A stretch of 64,000 bases of DNA from Lysobacter sp. Root690 (lineage in GTDB: Bacteria; Pseudomonadota; Gammaproteobacteria; Xanthomonadales; Xanthomonadaceae): contig NZ_LMHM01000016.1 in the NCBI RefSeq assembly GCF_001427785.1, positions 779,911 through 843,910 of the forward strand. The letters are read 5' to 3'. The translations under genes were made by a program, and so were the position numbers. This document shows, piece after piece, positions 1-8,680 of this stretch. Each line of letters begins with the position of its first letter. Position 1 is the stretch's first letter. The notes under the pieces were generated by a model. The model was not told the DNA's origin, made no database searches, and saw nothing but the letters and a program-made list of their open reading frames with translations.

Positions 1-58
1 GGCTAGATCAGGCCATCCGAAGCAACACCGCTACCGGCCACAACGCATCTCACCTACC

Positions 59-462
59 GTCATTCCCGCGAAGGCGGGAATCCAGTGCCTTTCGTGCGAG
101 AACGCGTGAAGTCACTGGATTCCCGCCTTCGCGGGAATGACGTTCTGGAAGGATGACGCTGAAGTCTCTGGATCCCCGCCTTCGCGGGGATGACGAGTTG
201 GAAGGATGACGCTGAAGTCTCTGGATCCCCGCCTTCGCGGGGATGACGATCTGGAAGGATGACGCTGAAGTCTCTGGATCCCCGCCTTCGCGGGGAAGAC
301 GATCTGGAAGGATGACGCTGAAGTCTTCGGATCCCCGCCTTCGCGGGATGACGATCTGGAAGGATGGCGCTGAAGTCTCTGGATCCCCGCCTGCGCGGGG
401 ATGACGATCTGGAAGGATGGCGCTGAAGTCTCTGGATCCCCGCCTTCGCGGGGATGACGAGC
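59..462. repeat. Palindromic repeat array, about 53-bp units
   Basis: Two facing copies (59-140) carry ATTCCCGC / GCGGGAAT ends. They are followed by six head-to-tail units of 52-53 bp, each with the palindrome CCCCGCCTTCGCGGGG and the linker GGAAGGATGACGCTGAAG. Units differ by single bases (for example CTGCGCGG at about 390 and a deleted G at about 348). The same family recurs at 22040-22200 and 25974-26190, so it is a dispersed REP-like element. Apparent reading frames across it are artefacts of the repetition. Confidence 0.9.
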
Positions 463-531
463 AAGGCGGCCACACCTCGCTTCAACGCGCGCTAAGCCAC
501 TGACCTCGCGCTGCCGACTCATACATGTCGC

Positions 532-2763
532 TCAAGCATGCCCACCCTCACGCGGCAGCGTGAAATAAAACGTAGCGCCCTCGCCTTCGCGACCCTCGGC
601 GCGGATCGTCCCGCCATGGCGCTCGACGATGCGCTTGACCGAGGCCAGGCCGATGCCATGCCCGGCGTAATCCTCGACGCTGTGCAGGCGCTGGAACGGC
701 CGGAACAACTTGTCGACATAGGCCTGCGGAAACCCCGTACCGTTGTCGCGCACGAAGAATTCGCGGCCGCCGCCGGCCGCCTCGGTGGTGCCGAACTCGA
801 TCAACCCCGGGCTGCGATCGCGGGTGAACTTCCACGCGTTGCCGAGCAGATTGCCCAATAGATTCCTCAGCAGCGGCGCATCGCCGACCACCTGCAGGCC
901 CGGCTCGATCCGCACCTCGACCTCGCGCTGCGCATCGCCCATGCGCAGCTCCTCGATCAACTCGTTGGCGACGCGGCTCAGGTCGACGCTCTCATGCTTG
1001 AGTTCGCTGCGGGTCACCCGCGACATCTTCAACAACGCGTCGATCAAGTCGCCCATGCGCGCGGCCGCCTTGCGTACCCGCGCCAGATAACCGCTGCCGG
1101 ATTCGTCGAGACGATCGGCGTACTTCTCGCCGAGGATGCGGCTGAAACCGTCGATCGCGCGCAACGGCGCGCGCAGGTCGTGCGAGACGCTGTAGGCGAA
1201 CGCCTCCAGTTCCTGATTGGCCTGGCTGAGCTCGCGCGTGCGCAGCGCAACGCGCGCCTCCAGGGTGCGGTTGAGCGCATGCACGCGCGCTTCCGCGCGC
1301 AGCCGCTCGGTCACGTCCTCGACCTGGACCAGGCCGGTGATGTCCTGACCGACCTTGCCCGGCACCGGCGAATAAGTCAGCTGCACCTGCCGCGCGACGC
1401 CGTGCTGGCGACGCAGGCGACGGGTCGCGCGCAGCACGCCGTCCTCGTCGCTGCTGCCGCGGGCATGCGCCGGCAACTCGCCGTCCTCTTCCTCCAGCAA
1501 GGTGTCGAAACGCTGGTCGAGCAGGCGCGGCAACTCCATGCCGACGATCGCCGCCAACGCCGGATTGGCATCGACGATGCGGCCCTCGCTGTCGAGCAGC
1601 GCCTTGCCGATCGCCGAATACTGCATGGCGCTGCGGAAGCGGGTTTCGCTGCGGCGGAAATCCTCGGTCATGCGCGAGGCGATCTGGCGCGCGCGCGATT
1701 CGGTATGCGCCAGCACCAGGGCGATGCCGTACAACAACAATGAGCTGAATATGCCCAGCGCGAACAGATTGCGCAGGCCCTGCATGCGCGGCGCGGCCTC
1801 CTCGATCGGCGGCGATTCGTATTCGATGCGCCAGGTGCGCCCGTACACGTCGAACGTCGCCTTGTGCACGAACGCCGCCGGCTGGGTGGGCGCCGGGCCC
1901 GCGGTGCGGAACAGCAAGGTGTCGCGTCCGGCGCTGTCGTCGTAGATGCGAAAGCGCATGTCGCGATGGCTCTTGCCGAGCGACATCTCGACGAATTTCT
2001 CCATCCGGAACGGCACGTACACCCAGCCCTGCATCTCGGCGCGGCGCAGGCTCGGATTGAGCGGCCGGCCGCCGCCCAGATACACCGGCAGCACCAGGAT
2101 CATGCCGGTACTGGTCACGCCCTCGCGCTTGTCCTGCAGCAACTGGATCTTGCCCGACAAGCGCGCCTGGCCCGATTCCAACGCCGCCTCCATCGCCGCG
2201 TGCCGGGTGGCCTCGGAGAACATGTCGTAGCCGATCGTTTCGACGTTGGCCGGGGTCTTGGGTTCCAGGTAGAGGACCGGCCCGTAGATCTCGCGCTGAC
2301 CGAACGGCCGCACCGTCAGCAGGCCGTAACCGGCGTCGCGCCATTCGTGCTGCAACTGCACCAGCAGGCGCTGCGGCACGTAGCCGGTGAAACCCAGGCC
2401 GAGGGTCGCCGGAAACCGGCGCTGCAGGTTCATGCCCTCGACATAGGCTTTCCACTGCGCCGCGGTCGGTCGCTGCACCGAGGCGAACAACGACACGCCG
2501 CCGCGCGCGACCAGTTCGTAGTTGACCAGGCGCTGCTGGATCAGCTCGGTGACCTGCACGGTCTGGGCGACGAATTCGGCCTGGGCCGAACGCTGCTCGC
2601 GATCGCGCGCGATCCGCCACGCGGTCAGCACCAGCACCAGGGCGACGATGAATACGATGAAGGCGAGCAGATAGCCGCGTCGCGGGGTCAGGCCCGACAG
2701 GTCGGAATAGGCTGCCGGGTCGTGCGGCGGCGCGGCGCGTGCGGCCGGATCGTTCGTCGTCAT
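532..2763 (-). CDS. CHASE-PAS hybrid-sensor-type histidine kinase
   Basis: This is a 743-residue membrane sensor kinase. A membrane helix near residues 30-50 is followed by a roughly 280-residue extracytoplasmic CHASE-type domain and a second helix near 335-355. Next come a PAS domain (about 375-490), a HisKA dimerisation helix containing SVSHDLRAPL with the phospho-accepting His, and an HATPase domain with an N box (LLGNAWKF), a DNGTGF G1 box and a GHGIGLASV G2 box. The architecture predicts detection of a periplasmic small molecule and phosphotransfer to an unlinked response regulator; no receiver gene is adjacent. I start it at the ATG at 2763; an upstream in-frame TTG at 2778 is possible, and neither has a strong ribosome site. 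It is convergent with nothing and is followed only by the repeat array. The ligand is unknown. Confidence 0.9.
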   Translation of the reverse strand: MTTNDPAARAAPPHDPAAYSDLSGLTPRRGYLLAFIVFIVALVLVLTAWRIARDREQRSAQAEFVAQTVQVTELIQQRLVNYELVARGGVSLFASVQRPTAAQWKAYVEGMNLQRRFPATLGLGFTGYVPQRLLVQLQHEWRDAGYGLLTVRPFGQREIYGPVLYLEPKTPANVETIGYDMFSEATRHAAMEAALESGQARLSGKIQLLQDKREGVTSTGMILVLPVYLGGGRPLNPSLRRAEMQGWVYVPFRMEKFVEMSLGKSHRDMRFRIYDDSAGRDTLLFRTAGPAPTQPAAFVHKATFDVYGRTWRIEYESPPIEEAAPRMQGLRNLFALGIFSSLLLYGIALVLAHTESRARQIASRMTEDFRRSETRFRSAMQYSAIGKALLDSEGRIVDANPALAAIVGMELPRLLDQRFDTLLEEEDGELPAHARGSSDEDGVLRATRRLRRQHGVARQVQLTYSPVPGKVGQDITGLVQVEDVTERLRAEARVHALNRTLEARVALRTRELSQANQELEAFAYSVSHDLRAPLRAIDGFSRILGEKYADRLDESGSGYLARVRKAAARMGDLIDALLKMSRVTRSELKHESVDLSRVANELIEELRMGDAQREVEVRIEPGLQVVGDAPLLRNLLGNLLGNAWKFTRDRSPGLIEFGTTEAAGGGREFFVRDNGTGFPQAYVDKLFRPFQRLHSVEDYAGHGIGLASVKRIVERHGGTIRAEGREGEGATFYFTLPREGGHA

Positions 2764-2824
2764 GGGCGCAGCATACAAGGCGCGTCGTGCGGGTCACGTC
2801 GACAGTGCCGCCTCATTCCTTTGG

Positions 2825-3202
2825 CTACGATGACTCGGGCGGATCGCGCGGCGCGGACTCGCGCGCGAGTTCATCCAGCATCAGCCGGTTGATGCACTCC
2901 AGATGATCCATCGCCAGGCGCCGGCACAGCCGCGGCCAATGCTGTTGCTGCCGGACCGGATAACCGCGCCGGTCCAGCTCGTACAGATAGCAGTCCATCT
3001 CGTCGGCCAGCGCCAGCAAGGCCATGCCGTTGCGATCGGCGCGCCGCGCCATCGCTTCGTGGCTCGGGCGCGGCCGCAGGCAGTACAAGACCCATGCCAT
3101 CAGCACCGCCAGCGCCAGCATCGAAGCGGCCAGCAGCAAGTACGGCCACGGCGAGTCGGCGTCCGGCCACAGGTTCGCCAGCGCCGCACCGAGCCCGGCC
3201 AT
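2825..3202 (-). CDS. Small single-helix membrane protein, unknown function
   Basis: A predicted 125-residue protein that I do not recognise. A hydrophobic helix (about residues 18-44, PYLLLAASMLALAVLMAWVL) is followed by a charged cytoplasmic-type tail rich in Arg, Glu and Leu, ending DPPESS. Its ATG overlaps the stop of the upstream regulator gene as TGATG, so the two are almost certainly translationally coupled. The arrangement of a DNA-binding protein followed by a small membrane protein could be a signalling pair or part of a decayed mobile element; both are inference. Confidence 0.6.
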   Translation of the reverse strand: MAGLGAALANLWPDADSPWPYLLLAASMLALAVLMAWVLYCLRPRPSHEAMARRADRNGMALLALADEMDCYLYELDRRGYPVRQQQHWPRLCRRLAMDHLECINRLMLDELARESAPRDPPESS

Positions 3203-3615
3203 CACCAGCCACCGCGGGTCAGTGCCAGCAATTCGGCCGCCTTGACCTTGAAGCGGCAAGCCTGGGCCATCAGCAGCGCGCGCTGGCGCGTCGACACATA
3301 ACCGCGGCTGCGCATGCGCCGCAGCATCGCGGTCGAGATGCCGGCCGCCTCGGCCGCCGCGCGCGCGGTCGGGAAACAGGCGATGTAGCGTTCGACCGGA
3401 TTGGGCCGGCGCGGCAGCAGCGGATCGGGGTTCGACCCGGCGCCCGGCGGCGAGGTCCCGGAGCGGCCGGAGCGATCCGATCCACCACCGCCATTCGGCG
3501 AATCCGTCTCGGCGGCGGCGAGGATTGCGGCCGATGTTGCAGGACGCGAACCCGGTCCCACATTCGCCCGACCATCCGGCCGGGTATTGCCTATCAATCG
3601 ATTGGGTCGATCCAT
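3202..3615 (-). CDS. Cro/YdaS-like helix-turn-helix protein
   Basis: A 137-residue protein. The N-terminal 75 residues are Gly/Pro/Ser-rich and probably disordered. The C-terminal part (VERYIACFPTARAAAEAAG to KVKAAELLAL) resembles Cro/YdaS-type helix-turn-helix proteins, with AAAEAAGISTAMLRRMRSRG as the likely recognition unit. I chose the ATG at 3615 because GGAGAG lies five bases upstream; the in-frame ATG at 3633 lacks such a site. It is coupled to the downstream membrane protein (TGATG) and diverges from another helix-turn-helix gene at 3803 across a palindrome. A role as local repressor is inferred from that layout. Confidence 0.6.
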   Translation of the reverse strand: MDRPNRLIGNTRPDGRANVGPGSRPATSAAILAAAETDSPNGGGGSDRSGRSGTSPPGAGSNPDPLLPRRPNPVERYIACFPTARAAAEAAGISTAMLRRMRSRGYVSTRQRALLMAQACRFKVKAAELLALTRGGW

Positions 3616-3677
3616 AACCTCTCCATCGGGCATCCATGCCCGAAAAAAATACCATCCGAAATTGCTCTTTTCAACCA

Positions 3678-3699
3678 GCAAAAAGAGTGATCTTTTTGC
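3678..3699. promoter_or_regulatory. Palindromic operator candidate between two divergent HTH genes
   Basis: A perfect 9-bp-arm palindrome, GCAAAAAGA-GTGA-TCTTTTTGC, lies between the divergent regulator genes starting at 3615 and 3803. A second, overlapping inverted pair (CTCTTTT at 3665-3671 with AAAAGAG at 3681-3687) shares its left arm. The AT-rich composition contrasts with the GC-rich surroundings. Its position suggests it is the control site of the regulator pair; binding is not shown. Confidence 0.55.
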
Positions 3700-3802
3700 A
3701 AGGGGGTACGCAACAATGAGTTGCGCTATCCTCGCCCCGCCAGACGGTCGGGGACGAGCGGCCGCCCACGTTTCAGCCCTGCAGGATGCTCCGGCGAGAC
3801 CT

Positions 3803-4174
3803 ATGACCAACGCTCCCCATCAAGAATTCGCCAATCGGCTGCACCAGGCGCTCGACTTCTCCGGATTCGCCAAAGGCCGAGCCCGCACCGGTGCCCTATC
3901 CGCCTACTACGACGTCAGCCGCGAGACCGCTCGCAAATGGCTGGTCGGCCTGGCGCTGCCGGAACTCGAACGCATGCTGCAGATCGCGGTGCAGCAGCAC
4001 GTGAGCTTCGAATGGCTCGCCACCGGCCGCGGCACGATCGAAGGCAAATCGCTGTCGGTGCGCGAAAACGCGGCCAAATACAGCGATCCCGACGAACTGC
4101 GGCTGATGGGCCTGATGCGCAAGCTGTCGCGCAAGAAGCGTCGCGCGCTGATCGAACTGCTCGACGGCAACTGA
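3803..4174 (+). CDS. Xre/CI-like helix-turn-helix regulator
   Basis: A 123-residue putative DNA-binding protein. The segment around residues 30-55 (GALSAYYDVSRETARKWLVG) is a helix-turn-helix of the type seen in short phage-like repressors, followed by LPELERMLQIAVQQHVSFEW, a common continuation in that family. The C-terminal basic helix KLSRKKRRALIELL could aid dimerisation or DNA contact. The start is the ATG nearest the domain; an open frame runs far upstream but lacks regulator-like sequence. It diverges from the HTH/membrane gene pair at 2825-3615. Confidence 0.7.
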   Translation: MTNAPHQEFANRLHQALDFSGFAKGRARTGALSAYYDVSRETARKWLVGLALPELERMLQIAVQQHVSFEWLATGRGTIEGKSLSVRENAAKYSDPDELRLMGLMRKLSRKKRRALIELLDGN

Positions 4175-4362
4175 GGTTTTCGGGTTCGGACGCGCGTCGT
4201 GCCGGCGGAGCCGGCGACGCTTCGGGCGAGTACGCGCCGCGCGCGCTCATGCCATCGGATGCAAGCGCGACATGCGGGCGACCACGCTCGGCGAACGCCC
4301 TTGCGCGCCACGCGCGGCATCGGCCCGACTGAATCGGTCGCCGCGACGAACACACGCAGCGC

Positions 4363-4390
4363 TTGAGAACGCGCCGTCAGGCCCTATACT
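4363..4390 (+). promoter_or_regulatory. ssrA promoter
   Basis: A TTGAGA -35 box (4363-4368) and TATACT -10 box (4385-4390) are separated by 16 bp and would start transcription about 18-20 bases before the mature tmRNA 5' end at 4418. This fits a short leader removed by RNase P. Confidence 0.7.
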
Positions 4391-4417
4391 GAACCTGTCA
4401 GCGAAACAGCTGTCCCC

Positions 4418-4771
4418 GGGGGTGCACTGGCTTCGACGGGGGTCGCGAAATCGCCTGGTGCATGCCGAGGGGGTAGCTTTCCTCGTTAATCCAGCTGCAA
4501 AACTCTAGTTGCCAACGACGACAACTACGCTCTCGCCGCTTAAGGCGTAAGCCTCGAAACTGCTTGTGTCCGTGCTCGCAGCGTAGAGTCATTATCACGG
4601 AATCGTCGGGAGCGGCTGCCTGTCAGCGCCCGGTTAACCTCTAACAGGCTGGTTCCTGGATGCGCTTCGCGCACCGTGCTGTTCGGGAACGAGATCTAAC
4701 GGAGCGCTAAGCATGTAGTACCGGGGATGGAGTGCCTTCGGACGGGGGTTCGATTCCCCCCACCTCCACCA
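4418..4771 (+). ncRNA. ssrA: tmRNA (ssrA)
   Basis: Transfer-messenger RNA that rescues stalled ribosomes with SmpB. The 5' end GGGGGTGCACTGGCTTCGAC pairs with the 3' end CACCTCC-ACCA, forming the tRNA-like acceptor stem. The T-arm (GGGGGTTCGATTCCCCC) and an encoded CCA are present at the 3' end. The resume codon is GCC at 4511 and the open frame to TAA at 4541-4543 encodes the degradation tag ANDDNYALAA. Pseudoknot-forming segments lie between tag and acceptor. The length, 354 bases, is normal for the one-piece form. The 3' end is a common integration site for islands, but I see no integrase or direct repeat downstream. Confidence 0.97.
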
Positions 4772-4784
4772 TCTCAACAGATCA

Positions 4785-4818
4785 GGCTGAAGTTCCTAGT
4801 AGGACTTCGGCCTTTTTT
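4785..4818 (+). terminator. Rho-independent terminator of ssrA
   Basis: The inverted repeat GGCTGAAGTTCCTA / GTAGGACTTCGGCC, containing two G-T pairs, is followed directly by TTTTTT. It lies 13 bases after the tmRNA 3' end. Confidence 0.9.
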
Positions 4819-4966
4819 GTGTCCGCAGTGGCGCCGAAGGATCTTGCAATCGGATTCGTCTTGGCGGCAACAATGGTGATGACCGATCCGCCAAAACAAT
4901 CACCGCCATGTCGCGCGCCCTACTCGCCCATACAGATCTCACCATCCGCGAAAAGATCACGCACCG

Positions 4967-5368
4967 ATGACGGACGATCCCTATCGCGCCCCCATCCATT
5001 CGGTAAGTGGCCCACCCGCGAGCCGATGGCCGCGTTACGTGGTGATTCTGAGTTTTGTGCAAGTGCTGTCCCGCGTAATGGACAACGCGCCTTCGGCCAT
5101 AGAGATGACCCGCAACGGCGATCTGACGCCCATCAGCTTGTTGGCTCTCGTCCTGTCCTGCGCCACGACGCTGATCGGTGCCGCGATGTTGCTGTGGCGC
5201 AAGCCGCTATCGGCGTCGGCCGCCTATGCGATATCGAGCTTGTTCGCCGCGCTGGTCATGGCTGAGTGGCGGCCGCCGCTGGCATTCACCGGCTTGGGCA
5301 TCGCACTGATCGGGCTTTTGGTAGGTGTGCATATGCGCTTGCAGGTCAGAGCCGCTCGCGCACACTGA
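4967..5368 (+). CDS. Small integral membrane protein, unknown function
   Basis: A predicted 133-residue protein that I do not assign to a family. After a short polar N-terminus (TDDPYRAPIHS, a pattern seen in small Xanthomonadaceae membrane proteins) it has about four hydrophobic segments: near residues 23-40, 53-75, 80-97 and 105-124. The C-terminus is short and basic. It stands alone between the ssrA terminator and the protease genes. The 4820-4966 stretch upstream holds no other gene. Confidence 0.6.
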   Translation: MTDDPYRAPIHSVSGPPASRWPRYVVILSFVQVLSRVMDNAPSAIEMTRNGDLTPISLLALVLSCATTLIGAAMLLWRKPLSASAAYAISSLFAALVMAEWRPPLAFTGLGIALIGLLVGVHMRLQVRAARAH

Positions 5369-5669
5369 GAGCAACACGTCGCAACTGCGGATTGGTCGGC
5401 GCTCCAAGATGCCGGTGCTTCAGCCTGCGTCAACGCGACCGCGCGGTCACTGCCATGACGGTTGACTCCACCGCGATCGGGAGCCGCTTGCAGGTCGCTT
5501 GCTTACGCAGCAAAGCCATCACCCCTTAATCATTCGCACGTCGTCGTAGCGAATCGACAGGAGCCGCCGCCCCACCCTGTCCAACGCGGATGGGCGAGCT
5601 TGGCGCCGAAGGCTTGGCTCAGCGACGCGCGCCGTGCCTGCGCTCGGCCCTCGTACGGGCCGATGCGAA
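5369..5669. other. Intergenic stretch, nothing recognised
   Basis: About 300 bases between convergent genes. I see no convincing gene, repeat or RNA before the terminator hairpin at 5670. Confidence 0.6.
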
Positions 5670-5693
5670 AAGGCCCCGGTCACCCGGGGCCTT
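5670..5693 (-). terminator. Terminator downstream of the M35 protease gene
   Basis: The hairpin AAGGCCCCGG-GTGA-CCGGGGCCTT on the minus strand has 10-bp arms and runs into TTTTCG. It lies 14 bases after the protease stop codon. Confidence 0.85.
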
Positions 5694-5706
5694 CTCACCA
5701 CCCCGC

Positions 5707-6807
5707 TCAGTTCTGCGAAGGCGTATTTTCAGCGAAATACTCGTGACTGTCGGCGTTGTCCAGGGCGCTGGCCGGGTCGCTGATGGCCAGGCTCTTGGCG
5801 CCGGACTGGCCGTAGACGTGATCGTCGGTGCCGGCCACCGCGGTGAAGTGGCTGGTCTCGTGGATCAAGGTGCCGGCCTTGGAGTCGGTGCCGGTCAGCG
5901 GCGCGGTCCAGAACGCCCGGCAGACGTAGATCTCGTACGGCTGGTTCGGATAGACGTAGGCGTAGTACTTCTGGTTGCAGCCGCAGTTGACCGTGATTTC
6001 GCCGTTGCTCTGGTCCAGCGCCGCGTCGATGGCGACGAAGTGCTGGCTGGCGGTGGCGTAGCGCGAGGAGGTGTAGGAACCGAACCAGGTCGTGTAACGC
6101 GGACCGACCGTGCCGGCGTTGAGATAGCCCTTGGCGTTTTCGGCATAGCCGCGCGCAGCGTTGACCGCGCTGCCGATGCTGTCGATCTGGGTCGCGCTGC
6201 AGCTCTTGTACGACACGCCGCCCACGACCGAACTACCGCCACCTCCACCGGGCTTGCCCTGGACGCCGACGTTGGCGCCCTTGCCCGCGACCCACAGGCT
6301 CAACGGCGCGCTCTTGGCGACCTGCGGCAAACCGTTCTTCTGGTTCAACGCGCTGCCGTCGGACAAGGACGCGAACTGCAGGGCCGAATCCATCGCGACG
6401 ACGTACTGGCCGCTCTGGCTGAAGTCGTAGGCCTTCGACAAATCGACGACGCTGCGCAGGGTTTCGCCGGCGCGCAGGATCACGAAATCCTCGGCCTGCG
6501 GCAGCCCGCGTTTGATCATCGGGCCCTGATAGGCCACCGTCGCGCCGTCGCGGCTGATCTGGAACAGCTTGGATTCGACCAGATTCGACGGCAGTTGCCA
6601 CTTGGGCACGCGCGCGGTGTGGCGGCTGGTGTTGGTCACCGTGACCTCGACCTGCCCTTGGAAGCCGCCGGCCGGATCGGCCACGGCCATCAGGCCCACG
6701 CGCAGCGGGCTGACCCGGTCGGCCGGCGGCGCCGCGGTGACCGAGGCGATCGCGCCGGCCAGCAGCGTGCCGCCCGCGATCGTCGGCATCAAAACGAGTT
6801 TCTTCAT
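5707..6807 (-). CDS. Secreted M35 (deuterolysin/Lys-N-like) metalloprotease
   Basis: A 366-residue zinc endopeptidase precursor. A signal peptide (MKKLVLMPTI to about residue 26, cleaved near VTA-APP) is followed by a pro-region (about 27-185) with a beta-sandwich-like pattern. A poly-Gly linker at 187-192 leads to the catalytic domain (about 195-366). The active site HETSH at 316-320 and GTDDHVYG at 326-333 match the aspzincin signature HExxH plus GTxDxxYG, with Asp329 the expected third zinc ligand. Paired cysteines (203, 275, 277, 296) suggest disulfides. The start ATG is preceded by GAGGTG. Family members often cleave before Lys, but specificity here is inferred. It lies 41 bases behind the subtilase gene in the same direction, so the two may be co-transcribed. 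Confidence 0.92.
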   Translation of the reverse strand: MKKLVLMPTIAGGTLLAGAIASVTAAPPADRVSPLRVGLMAVADPAGGFQGQVEVTVTNTSRHTARVPKWQLPSNLVESKLFQISRDGATVAYQGPMIKRGLPQAEDFVILRAGETLRSVVDLSKAYDFSQSGQYVVAMDSALQFASLSDGSALNQKNGLPQVAKSAPLSLWVAGKGANVGVQGKPGGGGGSSVVGGVSYKSCSATQIDSIGSAVNAARGYAENAKGYLNAGTVGPRYTTWFGSYTSSRYATASQHFVAIDAALDQSNGEITVNCGCNQKYYAYVYPNQPYEIYVCRAFWTAPLTGTDSKAGTLIHETSHFTAVAGTDDHVYGQSGAKSLAISDPASALDNADSHEYFAENTPSQN

Positions 6808-6848
6808 CGTGTTCACCTCGAAGTTCGATAAGAGTCCGTTGCCTGCGC

Positions 6849-8213
6849 TCAGAAGCCGGCGGCGTTGAGCCGGCCGCCGCTGACGGTCTTGCCGCTCAAC
6901 GAAGGGGTCGCGATCGCCGAACTCATGATCGCGCTCTTGATGTCGGCCGCGGTCGCGCCCGGATGCGAGGACGCGTACAGCGCGACCGCGCCGGTGACGT
7001 GCGGCGTCGCCATCGAGGTGCCGTTGTAGCTGGCATAGCTCGGCACGACCTGACCTTTCGAAGACACCGGCACCGTCGACCAGATGCCGTAGCCCGGCGC
7101 ACCGATGTCGATGGTGGTCGAGCCGTAGCTGTAGATCTGCGAACCGTCGGACCGCAGCGCGGTGACCGAAAGCACGTTCGGGTTCGGATACTCGGCCGGA
7201 TAGCAGTCGGAGGTCTCGCAGTTCACGCCCGCGTTGCCGGCGGCGACCACGAACAGGATGCCGGCGGTGTTGGCGCGGCCGATCGCGTCCTGCAAGGCCT
7301 GCGAGAACGGACCGCCGCCCCAGGAGTTGTTGGTGGCGACGATGTTCAAGCCGTGACGCGACTTGAGATCGTTGAAGTAGTCGATCGCCTTGACCGCGTC
7401 GGCGGTGCTGCCGCTGCGCCGTCCGAGGAACTTGCCGCTGATCAGCTTGACCCCGCTCCAGCACACGCCCGCCACGCCCTGGCCGTTGCCGCCGGCGCCG
7501 GCGATGGTGCCCGCGACGTGGGTGCCGTGATCGTCGCCCGCGCCATCGAAGACCTGATTGTCGTTGCCTTCGAAATCCCAGCCGTGCACGTCGTCGATGT
7601 AGCCGTTGCCGTCGTTGTCGACGCCGTCGACCGGATCGTAGGGATTGGTCCACGCGTTCGCGGCCAGATCCGGATGCGAGTACATGTAGCCTTCGTCGAT
7701 GATGCCGACCACGACGTTGCTGCAGTCGGTGTGCCCGCCGGCCCAGGCGACCGCGGCCTGCGAGCCGTACTGGTTGGCCGGAGTCGAACCCGAGCCGTAC
7801 ATGCCCCACAGCGAACCGTTGGTGTAGTAGGTGTCGTTGGACGCGGCCTGATGCTGGTACTGCCAGTTCGGCTCGGCGTATTCGACGCTCGGATCCTTGC
7901 TGAGTTCGTACACGGCCGCCGCCAGATCGCGGCCGGCCGGCACCCGCATCAACGCCAGTTCGCCGCGCTTGCCGTTGCCGCCGCGCAGGGTTTCGATTTT
8001 CTCCAGGCCGAAGGCCTGGCGCGCCGAGGATTGCTGCACGGCGCTGGTGCCGTCGCGGTACTTGACCAGCAATTCGCCGACCTGGTGGGCGCGACCGGCC
8101 TTGAGCCCGGCCAGCGCCAGATCGGGGCGGCCGCCGGCGAAGGCGGTGGACGAAACACCGAGCGCGGACACGACCGCGCCACACAGCAGAGCGATACGGA
8201 ACGATGACTTCAT
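6849..8213 (-). CDS. Secreted S8 subtilisin-family serine protease
   Basis: A 454-residue preproprotein. The signal peptide ends near STAFA-GG (residue 26). An I9-like pro-domain occupies about residues 40-118 (ELLVKYRDG to SVEYAEPNW). The catalytic domain carries Asp173 (VVVGIIDEGY), His229 (DDHGTHVAG), oxyanion Asn327 (VVAAGNAGV) and Ser400 (NGTSMATPHV). A Ca-binding-like DGVDNDGNGYIDD loop sits near 197-209. It ends directly after the catalytic fold, without the P-domain or PPC domain common on Lysobacter subtilases. It is probably an extracellular protease, upstream of the M35 protease gene. Confidence 0.95.
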   Translation of the reverse strand: MKSSFRIALLCGAVVSALGVSSTAFAGGRPDLALAGLKAGRAHQVGELLVKYRDGTSAVQQSSARQAFGLEKIETLRGGNGKRGELALMRVPAGRDLAAAVYELSKDPSVEYAEPNWQYQHQAASNDTYYTNGSLWGMYGSGSTPANQYGSQAAVAWAGGHTDCSNVVVGIIDEGYMYSHPDLAANAWTNPYDPVDGVDNDGNGYIDDVHGWDFEGNDNQVFDGAGDDHGTHVAGTIAGAGGNGQGVAGVCWSGVKLISGKFLGRRSGSTADAVKAIDYFNDLKSRHGLNIVATNNSWGGGPFSQALQDAIGRANTAGILFVVAAGNAGVNCETSDCYPAEYPNPNVLSVTALRSDGSQIYSYGSTTIDIGAPGYGIWSTVPVSSKGQVVPSYASYNGTSMATPHVTGAVALYASSHPGATAADIKSAIMSSAIATPSLSGKTVSGGRLNAAGF

Positions 8214-8680
8214 TGGCTGGTACCTTGAGGTATTGGCTGGCGACCGGGTCTGGTCGCCGCATGACTCTATTTGCCAAATCCGTCACAAACATGCTGCGGC
8301 GCGGCATTTGCTGAATTGCGTTAATAGCGGGCCAGACGCGTGAGTGTGTTCACATTTCGCGATTTATCGCGCCGGTCGCGAATACCCGGCCCGGTCCGCG
8401 AGCCATCGCCGCTGTTTCGTTCTTGAAACATCGACAACCCACCGGCCGAGCGTATATTCGCCGCGTCGGATGCCGTGTTCACCACCGCATGGACCATGAC
8501 GACTCCGCCGACGACGTGCATTGGGGAAAAGACTCCCTCGCCGAATCACCCAGGACTCGAAAAAGGCACACCCGGCGAGAGCCGGCGTCGCAAAGCCTCC
8601 GGGTACCGGCCCCACGCCGGCACGGCCGAGCTACCGAGCGCATCGAACGGGCGACCACGCCCCGCTCATGGAGTTCTGAC
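8214..8680. other. Divergent promoter region
   Basis: A 467-base spacer between the subtilase gene (minus) and the large secreted protein gene (plus). It must hold both promoters. I see no RNA gene, repeat or clear operator. An open frame continues upstream of the plus-strand gene, but it lacks signal-peptide or domain character. Confidence 0.6.

Noticed and set aside
59-462. Possible CRISPR array
   Set aside because: Units are contiguous 52-53-bp copies of one palindromic element with no unique spacers, and no cas genes are nearby.
50-522. Three overlapping open frames of about 140 codons
   Set aside because: They run through the repeat array and only repeat its translation (PRRRGSRDF-type phrases); no start site or domain.
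4772-4966. Genomic island or attachment site at the ssrA 3' end
   Set aside because: No integrase gene and no second copy of the ssrA 3' sequence was found in the window.
4732-5265. Open frame starting in the tmRNA 3' end
   Set aside because: It begins inside structured RNA, crosses the terminator and lacks protein-like composition.
5707-8307. A single 866-codon frame spanning both protease genes
   Set aside because: Only its last 366 codons are the M35 protease; the first part is the out-of-frame shadow of the S8 protease gene.
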